The notes beneath the pieces are model-generated. The model was given only the letters and a program-made list of their open reading frames with translations, had not been told where the DNA came from and did no database searches. Of a DNA stretch of 21,538 nucleotides, positions 7,932-14,741 are shown one piece after another. This stretch comes from JBBQQK01 sp038216025 (GTDB taxonomy: Bacteria; Patescibacteriota; UBA1384; XYA2-FULL-43-10; 1-14-0-10-43-13): positions 1-21,538 of the forward strand of contig JBBQQK010000009.1 in the NCBI GenBank assembly GCA_038216025.1. The letters run 5' to 3'. Position 1 is the stretch's first letter; each line of letters opens with the position of its first letter. The translations under genes were made by a program, and so were the position numbers.

Positions 7932-7960
7932 CCGTGTGCTTTATTAGCACATGGCCCTCC
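7932..7960 (-). promoter_or_regulatory. Split ribosome-binding site with intervening hairpin before pilN
   Basis: On the minus-strand transcript GGAGGG (7960-7955) is followed at once by a hairpin (7954-7932): nine positions per arm, eight paired and one A-C mismatch, with an AAUAA loop. Eight bases then precede the pilN ATG. Linear spacing of the Shine-Dalgarno to the ATG is too long (31 nt), but folding the hairpin brings it to about 8 nt, a normal distance. GGAGGG also sits two bases before a three-codon frame (ATG TGC TAA) inside the hairpin, which is probably too close to work. Confidence 0.5.
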
Positions 7961-7980
7961 ATTTAAAATATTCTAAATAT

Positions 7981-8009
7981 ATTATAATTGTTTTACGATT
8001 TTACTGCAA
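7981..8009 (-). promoter_or_regulatory. Sigma-70-type promoter of the pilus assembly operon
   Basis: On the minus strand TTGCAG (8004-8009) is followed after 17 bases (7987-8003) by a perfect TATAAT (7981-7986). Transcription would begin near 7974, about 50 nt before the pilN start codon. It lies in the 138-bp gap between the large surface-protein gene and pilN. Confidence 0.65.
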
Positions 8010-8036
8010 ACTATTTCAGCCCTTTAAGTACTAATA

Positions 8037-8060
8037 CTTTATAACTTTATAGCTTTATAA
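8037..8060. repeat. Three tandem 8-bp repeats (CTTTATAA type)
   Basis: The units are CTTTATAA (8037-8044), CTTTATAG (8045-8052) and CTTTATAA (8053-8060). They end directly at the stop codon of the 993-residue surface protein gene. No function is evident. Confidence 0.6.
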
Positions 8061-8061
8061 C

Positions 8062-11043
8062 TTACTTCTTTTCCACTGTGGGCATCTTAAAGTATTTAAA
8101 ACCGGGCGGCCAAGCGCTATCTAGATCATAATCGTAGTAAAAGCGAATATTAGTTCCTGTCATTCCGAAATCTTCGCCGACAAAAGAACCTATAAATTCT
8201 CCGTTTCCTTGGATATCGATCTTGCCGAGAGGGTCGCCTGCTTTATAGCAAAGAATAGCTGCCTCAATTTTATTATTGCCAGCGAATGTTACATTGCCAT
8301 CAAGAACAATAAATCCAAGCCTAGCATTGTTGTTTCTTGTAATATCAGCGCCTGGACCAAAGCGTAAATTAGCACCCTTGACGATTACCGTACCGGATCC
8401 GTTGTATGTATGATCTCCGTTGAATTCTACTTGCCCATCACCACCACAATATGTTAAATCATTGCCCGTTGGAGAGCAATCGATCAGCCAAACTCTGCCT
8501 TCAGGATAAAATGATTTTTGATCGACACCGCCGATGTATGGATCTTGAGGATGATCATCAGTAGTGTCCAGATTCCAGGTACCATTGAATTCAGCGTTGG
8601 AAACTTTTTTGGCCTCACCGGCTAATGAATTAATTTTTGAAAGGTATGATTTGAACTGTTCTCCATCAATCTTTGCCTGAGCATTTGGATTAATTTCCCC
8701 CGCCACTCTCCATGAGGCATCTCCATTATCTGGAGTGCCGCTTGCATTATTTTGGTTGAGATTTCTTCCCCAGTAGTTGAAGTCAAAGTCGCCGTAGACA
8801 TCACCAACGATAGTTTTAGAAGGATACAGCAGTGTCGCCACCTCGGTGACTCCCACCCCATTAATAGAAGTGCGACTATTCATTATTTTAATAGAGCTCT
8901 TTTGATTTAAAACGTGACAATAAGAATTGGAGAGACGGAAAACAATGCCGTTCAAACAGCCGACCAAAGTATTTTGCTCAAACCCAAATAGTTCTTCTTG
9001 ATCTGAGTTTTGTGTCGGAGGACCCGCTGTTGCACTCCACGCAGGGGCAGATAAACCAAGAACCGTTGATTCAATGGCTGATGCCTCTATACCATTATTG
9101 GAATAAAACGGAAGATCACTACCGTCTATATTGAAAACCGTACCACTGCTGCTGGTTGGTAGTAGCCTATTTTGAGCATGATTGTTAATATCAGCTGCAC
9201 TAAATTTTTCAGGATAATAGCCAAACGCACTCACATTGCCCACAAATGGCTGTGACCAAGAAGCATTTGGAGCAGATGCGTCGGGATAAAGTTGATTGCC
9301 GAGATGAAGTTGGCTAGTATTCAGTGAATCGTTAGCGACCACAGCCACATGATGCCAGCTATTCGGTGATATCGGATTGCCAGTGGGACTGTTTGTCAAA
9401 ACCTCATTTACGCTAAATCCATCAAACCATATATTTTGATTGAGATGTTGCACAATTGCACTTACTCTAAGGTTTCCGTACGCTCCATCCCAACCAGAAA
9501 AACCGCTTGGTATATACAAATAACCGCTTCTTTTGACCCAAACATCCTTATTGCCCGAGATCTTCATGGTAAAACCAGTACTGTTGTTGCTCCAATAGCC
9601 ACTTCCACAAAACCATACATGTGATTCCAAACCATCTTGAAGGCTCGCATTCTTGACCCAAGCAGACAATTTATACAATTTATTTTCCTGCAAACCACTA
9701 AGAGATTGTCGTACCATTACATATTTATTGGTATTCCATCCGCCATTAACGTTAGAAGCAATGTTCAATGCCTTCCCTCCGCCTGCTTCTGCCGGACTAT
9801 TGCTATCAGCTATTTCTGCCTTGCATCTTTCTGGCGACGTCGAATCACACCCAACAAATTTGACCCAATTTGAAGCAAAATCTGTTGTTCCATCTATGTT
9901 TTCAAACCCGGGATTCGCTACTAAATTTATGGGACTGAGCTGCTCCGGAACACCGTCAACATATACTTGACCTTCGAAATTTTGGGGGAAACCATTATAG
10001 ACAAGATAGTGCGAATACATGCCCGAAGTATCAAACTGCATAGGGACACCGTTTGGAGTCTTAGGATTTACCCAATACTCCATCGTGTTGAAGCCACCGA
10101 TTCCACTATCATCACCGACTGGCAATATTCCATTTTCTTGATCAGTTTTGGAAAAATTTACTGCCGATGATGTATTACCATGATATACTCCATCATGATT
10201 GCCAGAACTAATATCTTTAATCAGGGAGACTTCATTTTCAGAAAAAGAATAATAGGTAATCATATTGTTGCTGTACACACCTTTTTTAATGTTTTCGATC
10301 TCGTTTTGAGGTACAGCAGTATTGTAAACTCTTACTTCATCGAGATACCCAATGTAATTTGGATTGTTAGAGCTAGTAAACGAAGATTTTCCAAGATAAT
10401 TGACCGACCTGTTAAGGGATTGTGGAGTTAATACAGATCCACTCCCATTGGAGCTGATGTCAGAGTCTTTATAAATATTGACAGTGGTTGTTTCAAATGC
10501 TGATGCAGCAATGACTACACAATAGTGATGCCAGACGCTATTCTCAATAAATTGGTCAGGGGATACATACTCTTTTCTGTTGCCAAGGATATCGTTTTTG
10601 CTGCTTCCTCTAAACACGCCGACATGCATTTTGCTTGTCGTACCGAAGCGGGAAATTATTATATTGTCAGCCGATGCCCCGTTGCTGAATTCTAAAAATC
10701 TTTCATAGTCCCCGGTCGCCTCCGGTTTTGCCCAAAAACAAGCAGTCATCCCGCTTGAACCAATCTCCGAGCTGGTGTACGAATTGTTGATTGAGACATA
10801 ACTATCAGCGCTGCCATCAAAATTAAAGCTTGGTGCGCCAACTGTCGAAATAGATTCTGCCGGGCTTTGGGTGTAATTTAAAACAGCTTCATTGCCAGTA
10901 AATCCTCCGTAGGTTTTATTGCCGCCTTGTTCAACTGTAACCCCGCTCGAAGCCATTGGCTCAGGAAGCCTATCTTCAGCCAATATAACAATAGGAAAGA
11001 GTAATAAAACCGAAACGCAAATTTTAATAAAAATAGTTTTCAT
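8062..11043 (-). CDS. Secreted multidomain surface protein with LamG-like and carbohydrate-binding-like domains
   Basis: This 993-residue protein has an N-terminal signal peptide (hydrophobic 5-21, likely cleavage after LAE or nearby). Residues 73-255 form a LamG/concanavalin-like jelly roll (FNFDGSADSYVSI, TACFWAKP, VWHHYCVVI, GYLDEVRVYNTAV). A second LamG-like fold appears split: first part about 315-372 (MEYWVNPKT) and second part 553-628 (NSWHHVAVVANDS). Between them lies a CBM-like jelly roll (373-546, NLVANPGFENIDG to IWFDGFSVNE). The C-terminus (about 880-985) is a run of short beta-helix-like strands (GTVIVKGANLRF, FIVLDGNVTFAG, IQGNGEFIG) ending FYYDYDLDSAWPPGF, as in PilX-like pilus-associated proteins. 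LamG and CBM folds bind sugars, so an adhesin, perhaps at the pilus tip, is inferred. The start overlaps the upstream stop by one base (TAATG). Confidence 0.8.
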   Translation of the reverse strand: MKTIFIKICVSVLLLFPIVILAEDRLPEPMASSGVTVEQGGNKTYGGFTGNEAVLNYTQSPAESISTVGAPSFNFDGSADSYVSINNSYTSSEIGSSGMTACFWAKPEATGDYERFLEFSNGASADNIIISRFGTTSKMHVGVFRGSSKNDILGNRKEYVSPDQFIENSVWHHYCVVIAASAFETTTVNIYKDSDISSNGSGSVLTPQSLNRSVNYLGKSSFTSSNNPNYIGYLDEVRVYNTAVPQNEIENIKKGVYSNNMITYYSFSENEVSLIKDISSGNHDGVYHGNTSSAVNFSKTDQENGILPVGDDSGIGGFNTMEYWVNPKTPNGVPMQFDTSGMYSHYLVYNGFPQNFEGQVYVDGVPEQLSPINLVANPGFENIDGTTDFASNWVKFVGCDSTSPERCKAEIADSNSPAEAGGGKALNIASNVNGGWNTNKYVMVRQSLSGLQENKLYKLSAWVKNASLQDGLESHVWFCGSGYWSNNSTGFTMKISGNKDVWVKRSGYLYIPSGFSGWDGAYGNLRVSAIVQHLNQNIWFDGFSVNEVLTNSPTGNPISPNSWHHVAVVANDSLNTSQLHLGNQLYPDASAPNASWSQPFVGNVSAFGYYPEKFSAADINNHAQNRLLPTSSSGTVFNIDGSDLPFYSNNGIEASAIESTVLGLSAPAWSATAGPPTQNSDQEELFGFEQNTLVGCLNGIVFRLSNSYCHVLNQKSSIKIMNSRTSINGVGVTEVATLLYPSKTIVGDVYGDFDFNYWGRNLNQNNASGTPDNGDASWRVAGEINPNAQAKIDGEQFKSYLSKINSLAGEAKKVSNAEFNGTWNLDTTDDHPQDPYIGGVDQKSFYPEGRVWLIDCSPTGNDLTYCGGDGQVEFNGDHTYNGSGTVIVKGANLRFGPGADITRNNNARLGFIVLDGNVTFAGNNKIEAAILCYKAGDPLGKIDIQGNGEFIGSFVGEDFGMTGTNIRFYYDYDLDSAWPPGFKYFKMPTVEKK

Positions 11044-12095
11044 TAGTTTTCAGTAACCCTACATAAATAAGTTATCACCTCTTCAGGATCAGGGTCGGCA
11101 ATATTCCAACTCAGGAAAGGATTGGTTATATAGGTATATGGATCAGCTCTAAATGTTTGTTCTAAATAAATATAATTTTCCCAGCCAGCAGGAGAATTAT
11201 AATCATTATATCCAACTAAGTCGGTTCTAGTCATAGAATCAGTATAGGTCATATACGGCTTACACCATTTGCTTGTGCCTGGCACTTTAAGCCGTTCATC
11301 TTTAATTGTTGTATCACCTGATAAGTTAGAAATGGTCAGCTTAACCTTGATGAAATCGCCAATTTGTAGAGCATAGGGATTGAAATTACGATTAGGACAG
11401 CCTTCTGCAACATCTCCATAAAAATTCAGAGCAGGACAAAGGTCGGTTAAACTTTGATTCCGTGTTAGCTGAGCTCCCCGATATACCGGTATCAACTCCT
11501 TTTTAATTGTAGCCGAGGAAACATCCCTAGATGCCTTCTTTATACCATCTTGCGCATCATAATTTGTGGAGGCGGAACATACAAAAGCCCCGCACCCACC
11601 GACTACACTTAAATAGGTCTCTACTACACTTTCCTCGATTACAGTTCCACCATGTTTTGCATTCTGGTATTGCACATATACATAGCCGCCGCCGCCGCCT
11701 GACATTTCCATGGCAGTATTAGGACTATCAATATATTTGGTAGCGGGGGCGCCGCCGCCTTTAGAATTCACGATGCTTTTACCAGAAACAACGTTGATAA
11801 CTAAATCACCGGTTTTAATATTTGCATAACCACCTGAGCCACCAGTATTTCTGCCCCAACCAAAACCAAATCCGCTTGATCCGTCAGTCAGAATTGCATT
11901 TTCAGCATTTATTTCTACCTTTGAGGCCCTCAAAACCAATGCCCCGCCACCACTACCGCCAAGATTAGCATGTGTATCATCAGTCGAGGCTCCGCCGCCA
12001 GAACCCAAAGTTGGACTATATAAACTGCCATAAACGCTCGGCGTCCACGCCCCACCCTCCGCACAACGATTATTCCCCCCCCCCCGTACCGGCAT
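11043..12095 (-). CDS. C-terminal part of a glycine-rich surface protein, separated by a frameshift
   Basis: The open frame from an ATG at 12095 gives 350 residues, but the first seven (MPVRGGG) come from reading through an 11-G tract out of frame. From NNRCAEGG onward it continues the upstream protein. The segment is rich in GGG loops alternating with short beta strands (GALVLRASKVEI, YANIKTGDLVINV, GGYVYVQYQN), like a glycine-rich beta-helix. It ends in a separate cysteine-containing domain of about 100 residues. There is no signal peptide or ribosome site of its own, so it is unlikely to be an independent gene. Removing one G (or adding two) joins it to the upstream frame, giving about 870 residues in all. 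Its stop overlaps the start of the 993-residue gene (TAATG). Confidence 0.7.
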   Translation of the reverse strand: MPVRGGGNNRCAEGGAWTPSVYGSLYSPTLGSGGGASTDDTHANLGGSGGGALVLRASKVEINAENAILTDGSSGFGFGWGRNTGGSGGYANIKTGDLVINVVSGKSIVNSKGGGAPATKYIDSPNTAMEMSGGGGGYVYVQYQNAKHGGTVIEESVVETYLSVVGGCGAFVCSASTNYDAQDGIKKASRDVSSATIKKELIPVYRGAQLTRNQSLTDLCPALNFYGDVAEGCPNRNFNPYALQIGDFIKVKLTISNLSGDTTIKDERLKVPGTSKWCKPYMTYTDSMTRTDLVGYNDYNSPAGWENYIYLEQTFRADPYTYITNPFLSWNIADPDPEEVITYLCRVTEN

Positions 12096-13656
12096 GAGAT
12101 GCGCCTCCTCCTATAGCACCATTGCCACCCCAAGAATCTGAGCAACCGCCCCCAGGACCCGCTCCCCTTATATTAGAATAGGTTCCTGACGAACCACGAA
12201 ACTCATTGGCCCAGCCAGGAAAACCGGTGCCTGTTAAGTCAATACTTCCAGAAGAAGAAAGATTAACATCTCCAGTCACGTTCAAAGTCAAACCGCTCAA
12301 AACCCTTCTCGTGCTTTTGCTATTAGTCATGGGGTCATCGACGGCAGCATTGTTCATAGAAATATTACTATACACAGGTGACTTATACGCATCATGAGAT
12401 GCAGTATTTGTGCCAATTGGAGAGGCGGATTGGCTGCTAGACCCAAATTTAAAATCAAAATTTTCATTATTATTTGGAATACTATCATCGGACAGATAGT
12501 CACCCCAACCGCCAGCAAGATCACGATCTAGCAAAAAATCCTTTGACTCTGTGGTCTTCACGACATCATCAGAAAGATTGGAACCAATCGAGGTCTGATT
12601 ATAGTGCCTGTATAAAAAATGCTCAAATTTAGCTGTCTTTTGACCATTTGGCACACCAGTTGCATTAACAGAAATTGTACCAGCAGCGGCAGCGCCATAA
12701 AGAGAAGACCTGGGTAAAAAAGAGGAAGTGTGACCACTCCAAGACAAATTATATTTATGTAGATAAACTCTGAATTGAGCGGTACTGCTAATTTCCATAA
12801 AACTTAACCTGACTGGAACATACTTATCCACAGCGGTATCGTTTTTTAAAATATTGTAAGAATTTGAATCATTCTTGTAATCGTTTAAAAGAGTATTTTT
12901 CCGTGCTCCCCAAGTCGCCACCGCACCGTCTAAACTATTTCGATGTACAACCTGCCAGTTTAGCGTTTCTATAGTATTTCCACTGCTTGCCTCAATCATA
13001 ATTGCATCATCGTTATCATTATTATTCGAATTGTTTTCATCCGGGCCACCCTTTAAATAGTAGATTGAGTTTGGATCAATTTTAATAAAACAAGTAAATC
13101 TGATCGCCCACTTATCTGGCGCGAATAAAGGCTTGTTTATGTATCCACTCCTGTCGGCATAAGGCTGGGAAATTTTACCCCCGTTGTTCACATCCAAACT
13201 GTTAAGCGTTTGCTCTCCCTCCATAAGCACAATCGCACCATCTTTCACAGTTAAACTCTTATTTTTAACATTAAAATCAATACGTGTATTGTCGCTAGTG
13301 GAAGCCTGATATCTGAAATCAAGTTGATCGTCCTGCCTTAGTGGATAGTAAGAGTAATTATTACCATACAATGAGTTTTTATTTTCATAAACATCACCGT
13401 CGGGATCAATCACATATTTGCCGCCAGAGATAATTATGTTGCTGCCATTTGAAGTTATTTCCGCTTTTGGCTTTTTTGGATTATTCAAAACAAGAACAGA
13501 TGCGGCCGTGCTTGCAATCAGCAGTATCAAAGCTGCTGTAGCTATTTTAGTTCTTCTTCTTTGTTCCCAGACTGTATAAAGTGTTTGCTTTTTGTGCTCT
13601 TTCTTCTTAAATAACGCTTTTATTTTTGAAAAAAGAGGAAAGGATGGTTTTTTCAT
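12070..13656 (-). CDS. N-terminal part of a membrane-anchored glycine-rich surface protein, frameshifted at a G tract
   Basis: The 528-residue product has a strongly basic cytoplasmic N-terminus (KALFKKKEHKK, EQRRRTK), a membrane helix at about 38-57, and a long exported region. No family is recognised for residues 60-450, which are rich in Asn, Ser and Asp and predicted by eye to be beta. From about 475 (LTLNVTGDVNLSSSGSIDL) it becomes glycine-rich beta-helix-like, with C-containing GGGCSDSWGGNGAIGGG. It stops one codon after an 11-G tract (12075-12085) with AGTGGGE, in the middle of the glycine-rich domain. The other frame continues the same sequence type downstream. It is therefore a truncated form of an about 870-residue protein, either phase-off, a pseudogene or an assembly error. 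A promoter lies at 13730-13758. Confidence 0.75.
   Translation of the reverse strand: MKKPSFPLFSKIKALFKKKEHKKQTLYTVWEQRRRTKIATAALILLIASTAASVLVLNNPKKPKAEITSNGSNIIISGGKYVIDPDGDVYENKNSLYGNNYSYYPLRQDDQLDFRYQASTSDNTRIDFNVKNKSLTVKDGAIVLMEGEQTLNSLDVNNGGKISQPYADRSGYINKPLFAPDKWAIRFTCFIKIDPNSIYYLKGGPDENNSNNNDNDDAIMIEASSGNTIETLNWQVVHRNSLDGAVATWGARKNTLLNDYKNDSNSYNILKNDTAVDKYVPVRLSFMEISSTAQFRVYLHKYNLSWSGHTSSFLPRSSLYGAAAAGTISVNATGVPNGQKTAKFEHFLYRHYNQTSIGSNLSDDVVKTTESKDFLLDRDLAGGWGDYLSDDSIPNNNENFDFKFGSSSQSASPIGTNTASHDAYKSPVYSNISMNNAAVDDPMTNSKSTRRVLSGLTLNVTGDVNLSSSGSIDLTGTGFPGWANEFRGSSGTYSNIRGAGPGGGCSDSWGGNGAIGGGASHAGTGGGE
12075..12085. repeat. Homopolymer of 11 C (11 G on the coding strand) at the frameshift
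   Basis: Eleven consecutive C on the plus strand lie inside the surface-protein gene. With 10 or 13 G the two flanking frames are continuous; with 11, translation stops six bases later. Long G tracts within coding regions are classic slipped-strand sites in other bacteria. They are also a common cause of sequencing error. Confidence 0.9.
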
Positions 13657-13662
13657 ATTTAA

Positions 13663-13680
13663 TTCCGATCTTCACCGGAA
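13663..13680 (-). promoter_or_regulatory. Small hairpin just upstream of the surface-protein start codon
   Basis: TTCCG and CGGAA arms with an eight-base loop lie 6-24 bases before the ATG at 13656, within the predicted leader. It may affect ribosome access, since no strong Shine-Dalgarno is visible. The stem is short. Confidence 0.3.
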
Positions 13681-13729
13681 CCCCTCGCTAAGATATTTAT
13701 TGCAAAAATACAGCTTTCGCCTTGATTAC

Positions 13730-13758
13730 ATTATAGTTTAAAGATCAATCAATGCAAA
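13730..13758 (-). promoter_or_regulatory. Sigma-70-type promoter of the surface-protein operon
   Basis: On the minus strand a perfect TATAAT (13730-13735) is preceded, after 17 bases, by TTTGCA (13753-13758), which matches the -35 consensus at four of six positions. Transcription would begin near 13723, about 67 nt before the ATG. Confidence 0.5.
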
Positions 13759-13789
13759 GTCTGGGGATAACTATGTTCAAAAGCGCCGA

Positions 13790-13956
13790 CCAGCCTGAAG
13801 GCTGTTCTACAGTTTTTCGTAGTACAAGCTTTAGCGTGGTGCAGCTTCCTCCAGCCTAAAGGCTGTTCTACAGTTTCGTAGTACAAGCTTTAGCGTGGTG
13901 CAGCTCTTCAGGCTAAAGCCTGGTCTACGCGACATAGAGAACACGCTTTAGCGTGG
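13790..13956. repeat. REP palindrome array, six units, 3' side of the RAYT gene
   Basis: Six units of about 21 bp alternate in orientation: minus at 13790-13810, 13851-13871 and 13909-13928; plus at 13819-13839, 13878-13898 and 13936-13956. Each reads, on its own strand, GTAG, two bases, then a five-base-pair stem around TTTA or TTCA. Plus units use CAAGC or CACGC stems; minus units use CAGCC (CAGGC in the third). The last plus unit has AGAG in place of GTAG. Two plus units carry a stem mismatch (CAAGC with GCGTG). Adjacent opposite units form REP pairs of the BIME type. The array fills most of the otherwise empty stretch between the transposase stop and the surface-protein promoter, and its last unit ends four bases before the transposase stop. 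Confidence 0.85.
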
Positions 13957-13959
13957 CAA

Positions 13960-14502
13960 TCATAGCTCGTCATTAAAAATCATGAAATCGACAATTGGGT
14001 ACTTTTCAAAACTGTCATCCATGTACTCTTTCCCTCTTTTGCGGCACCAGCTGTCGTAGCTGGAAAACCTACAACTTAGGTTTTTAGACAATCCATGTTT
14101 TATTGGGTTTTGATGTATATAATTCAAATGTTTATAGAAATCTTTTTCATTCCTAATAATATGATCATAGTAACTCCACCATATTTTACGATCAATTACA
14201 CAGTCCAGATCATTGATTGCTTTAGCGCTTGAACCATTTATCTCTCCAATAAATTTTGCAATATTTTTTGATATCCCAACTTTAACCAGTAAATGATAAT
14301 GATTGTTTAGAATAACATAAGCCAAAAGATTAAAATTGTATTTTTTCTTTTTATCTTTTATTTTATCCAACAGTAATTGCTTGTATTCATCCGGTCTTAA
14401 AAACCATTGTTTATCCAACGTCCTAACACTAAAAAAGTATATGCTGTTATCTTCATAAATATGTTTGGGTCGGTTATTTATTTTTAATTTGTTAGACCTC
14501 AT
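13960..14502 (-). CDS. REP-associated tyrosine transposase (RAYT, Y1 HUH nuclease)
   Basis: RAYTs are single-copy relatives of IS200/IS605 transposases that recognise and nick REP palindromes and probably spread them. The 180-residue protein has the HUH metal motif in VILNNHYHLLV (H68, H70) and the catalytic tyrosine Y128 in HLNYIHQNPIKHGL. It also has the family-typical WWSYYDHIIRNEKDF stretch just before. Length and motif spacing are normal and all key residues are present, so the enzyme looks intact. REP arrays flank it on both sides, with the GTAG or GGAG tetranucleotide expected for the recognition site. No clear ribosome site is seen before the ATG. Stop is TGA. Confidence 0.93.
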   Translation of the reverse strand: MRSNKLKINNRPKHIYEDNSIYFFSVRTLDKQWFLRPDEYKQLLLDKIKDKKKKYNFNLLAYVILNNHYHLLVKVGISKNIAKFIGEINGSSAKAINDLDCVIDRKIWWSYYDHIIRNEKDFYKHLNYIHQNPIKHGLSKNLSCRFSSYDSWCRKRGKEYMDDSFEKYPIVDFMIFNDEL

Positions 14503-14514
14503 ATTTTTATAATA

Positions 14515-14741
14515 TCAGACTAAAGTCTGTCCTCCAAAAACACATAGTAGTACAAGCTTTAGCTTGATTACATCCAGCCTGAAGGCTGTGCTACAGTTTT
14601 GTAGTACAAGCTTTAGCTTGGTGTAACTCTACCAGCTTAAAGACTGTTCTCCGTAGATTGTAGTACACGCTTTAGCGTGGCGTAATTCTACCAGCCTGAA
14701 GGCTGTGCTACGCCAACATCGGAGAACACGCTTTAGCGTGG
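14515..14741. repeat. REP palindrome array, eight units, 5' side of the RAYT gene
   Basis: Eight units alternate strictly: minus at 14515-14535, 14574-14594, 14632-14652 and 14691-14711; plus at 14547-14567, 14601-14621, 14660-14680 and 14721-14741. The 5' tetranucleotide is GTAG in five and GGAG in three (14515, 14632 and 14721 units). Plus units have CAAGC or CACGC stems with a TTTA loop; most minus units have CAGCC stems with TTCA. Compensatory stem changes are visible (CAAGC with GCTTG; CACGC with GCGTG; CAGAC with GTCTG), which argues that the folded form is selected. The last unit ends one base before the stop codon of the polymerase gene. Confidence 0.87.

Noticed and set aside
9436..10431. 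Plus-strand small genes opposite the 993-residue surface protein
   Set aside because: They are antisense open frames with no ribosome sites or recognisable motifs, lying within a well-supported coding region.
11043..12095. Independent gene starting at the ATG at 12095
   Set aside because: It has no ribosome site, its first residues come from an out-of-frame G tract, and its glycine-rich sequence continues the upstream frame.
13790..14741. CRISPR array
   Set aside because: The repeats are short palindromes in alternating orientation with gaps of unequal length, interrupted by a transposase gene; no cas gene is present. They fit REP/BIME.
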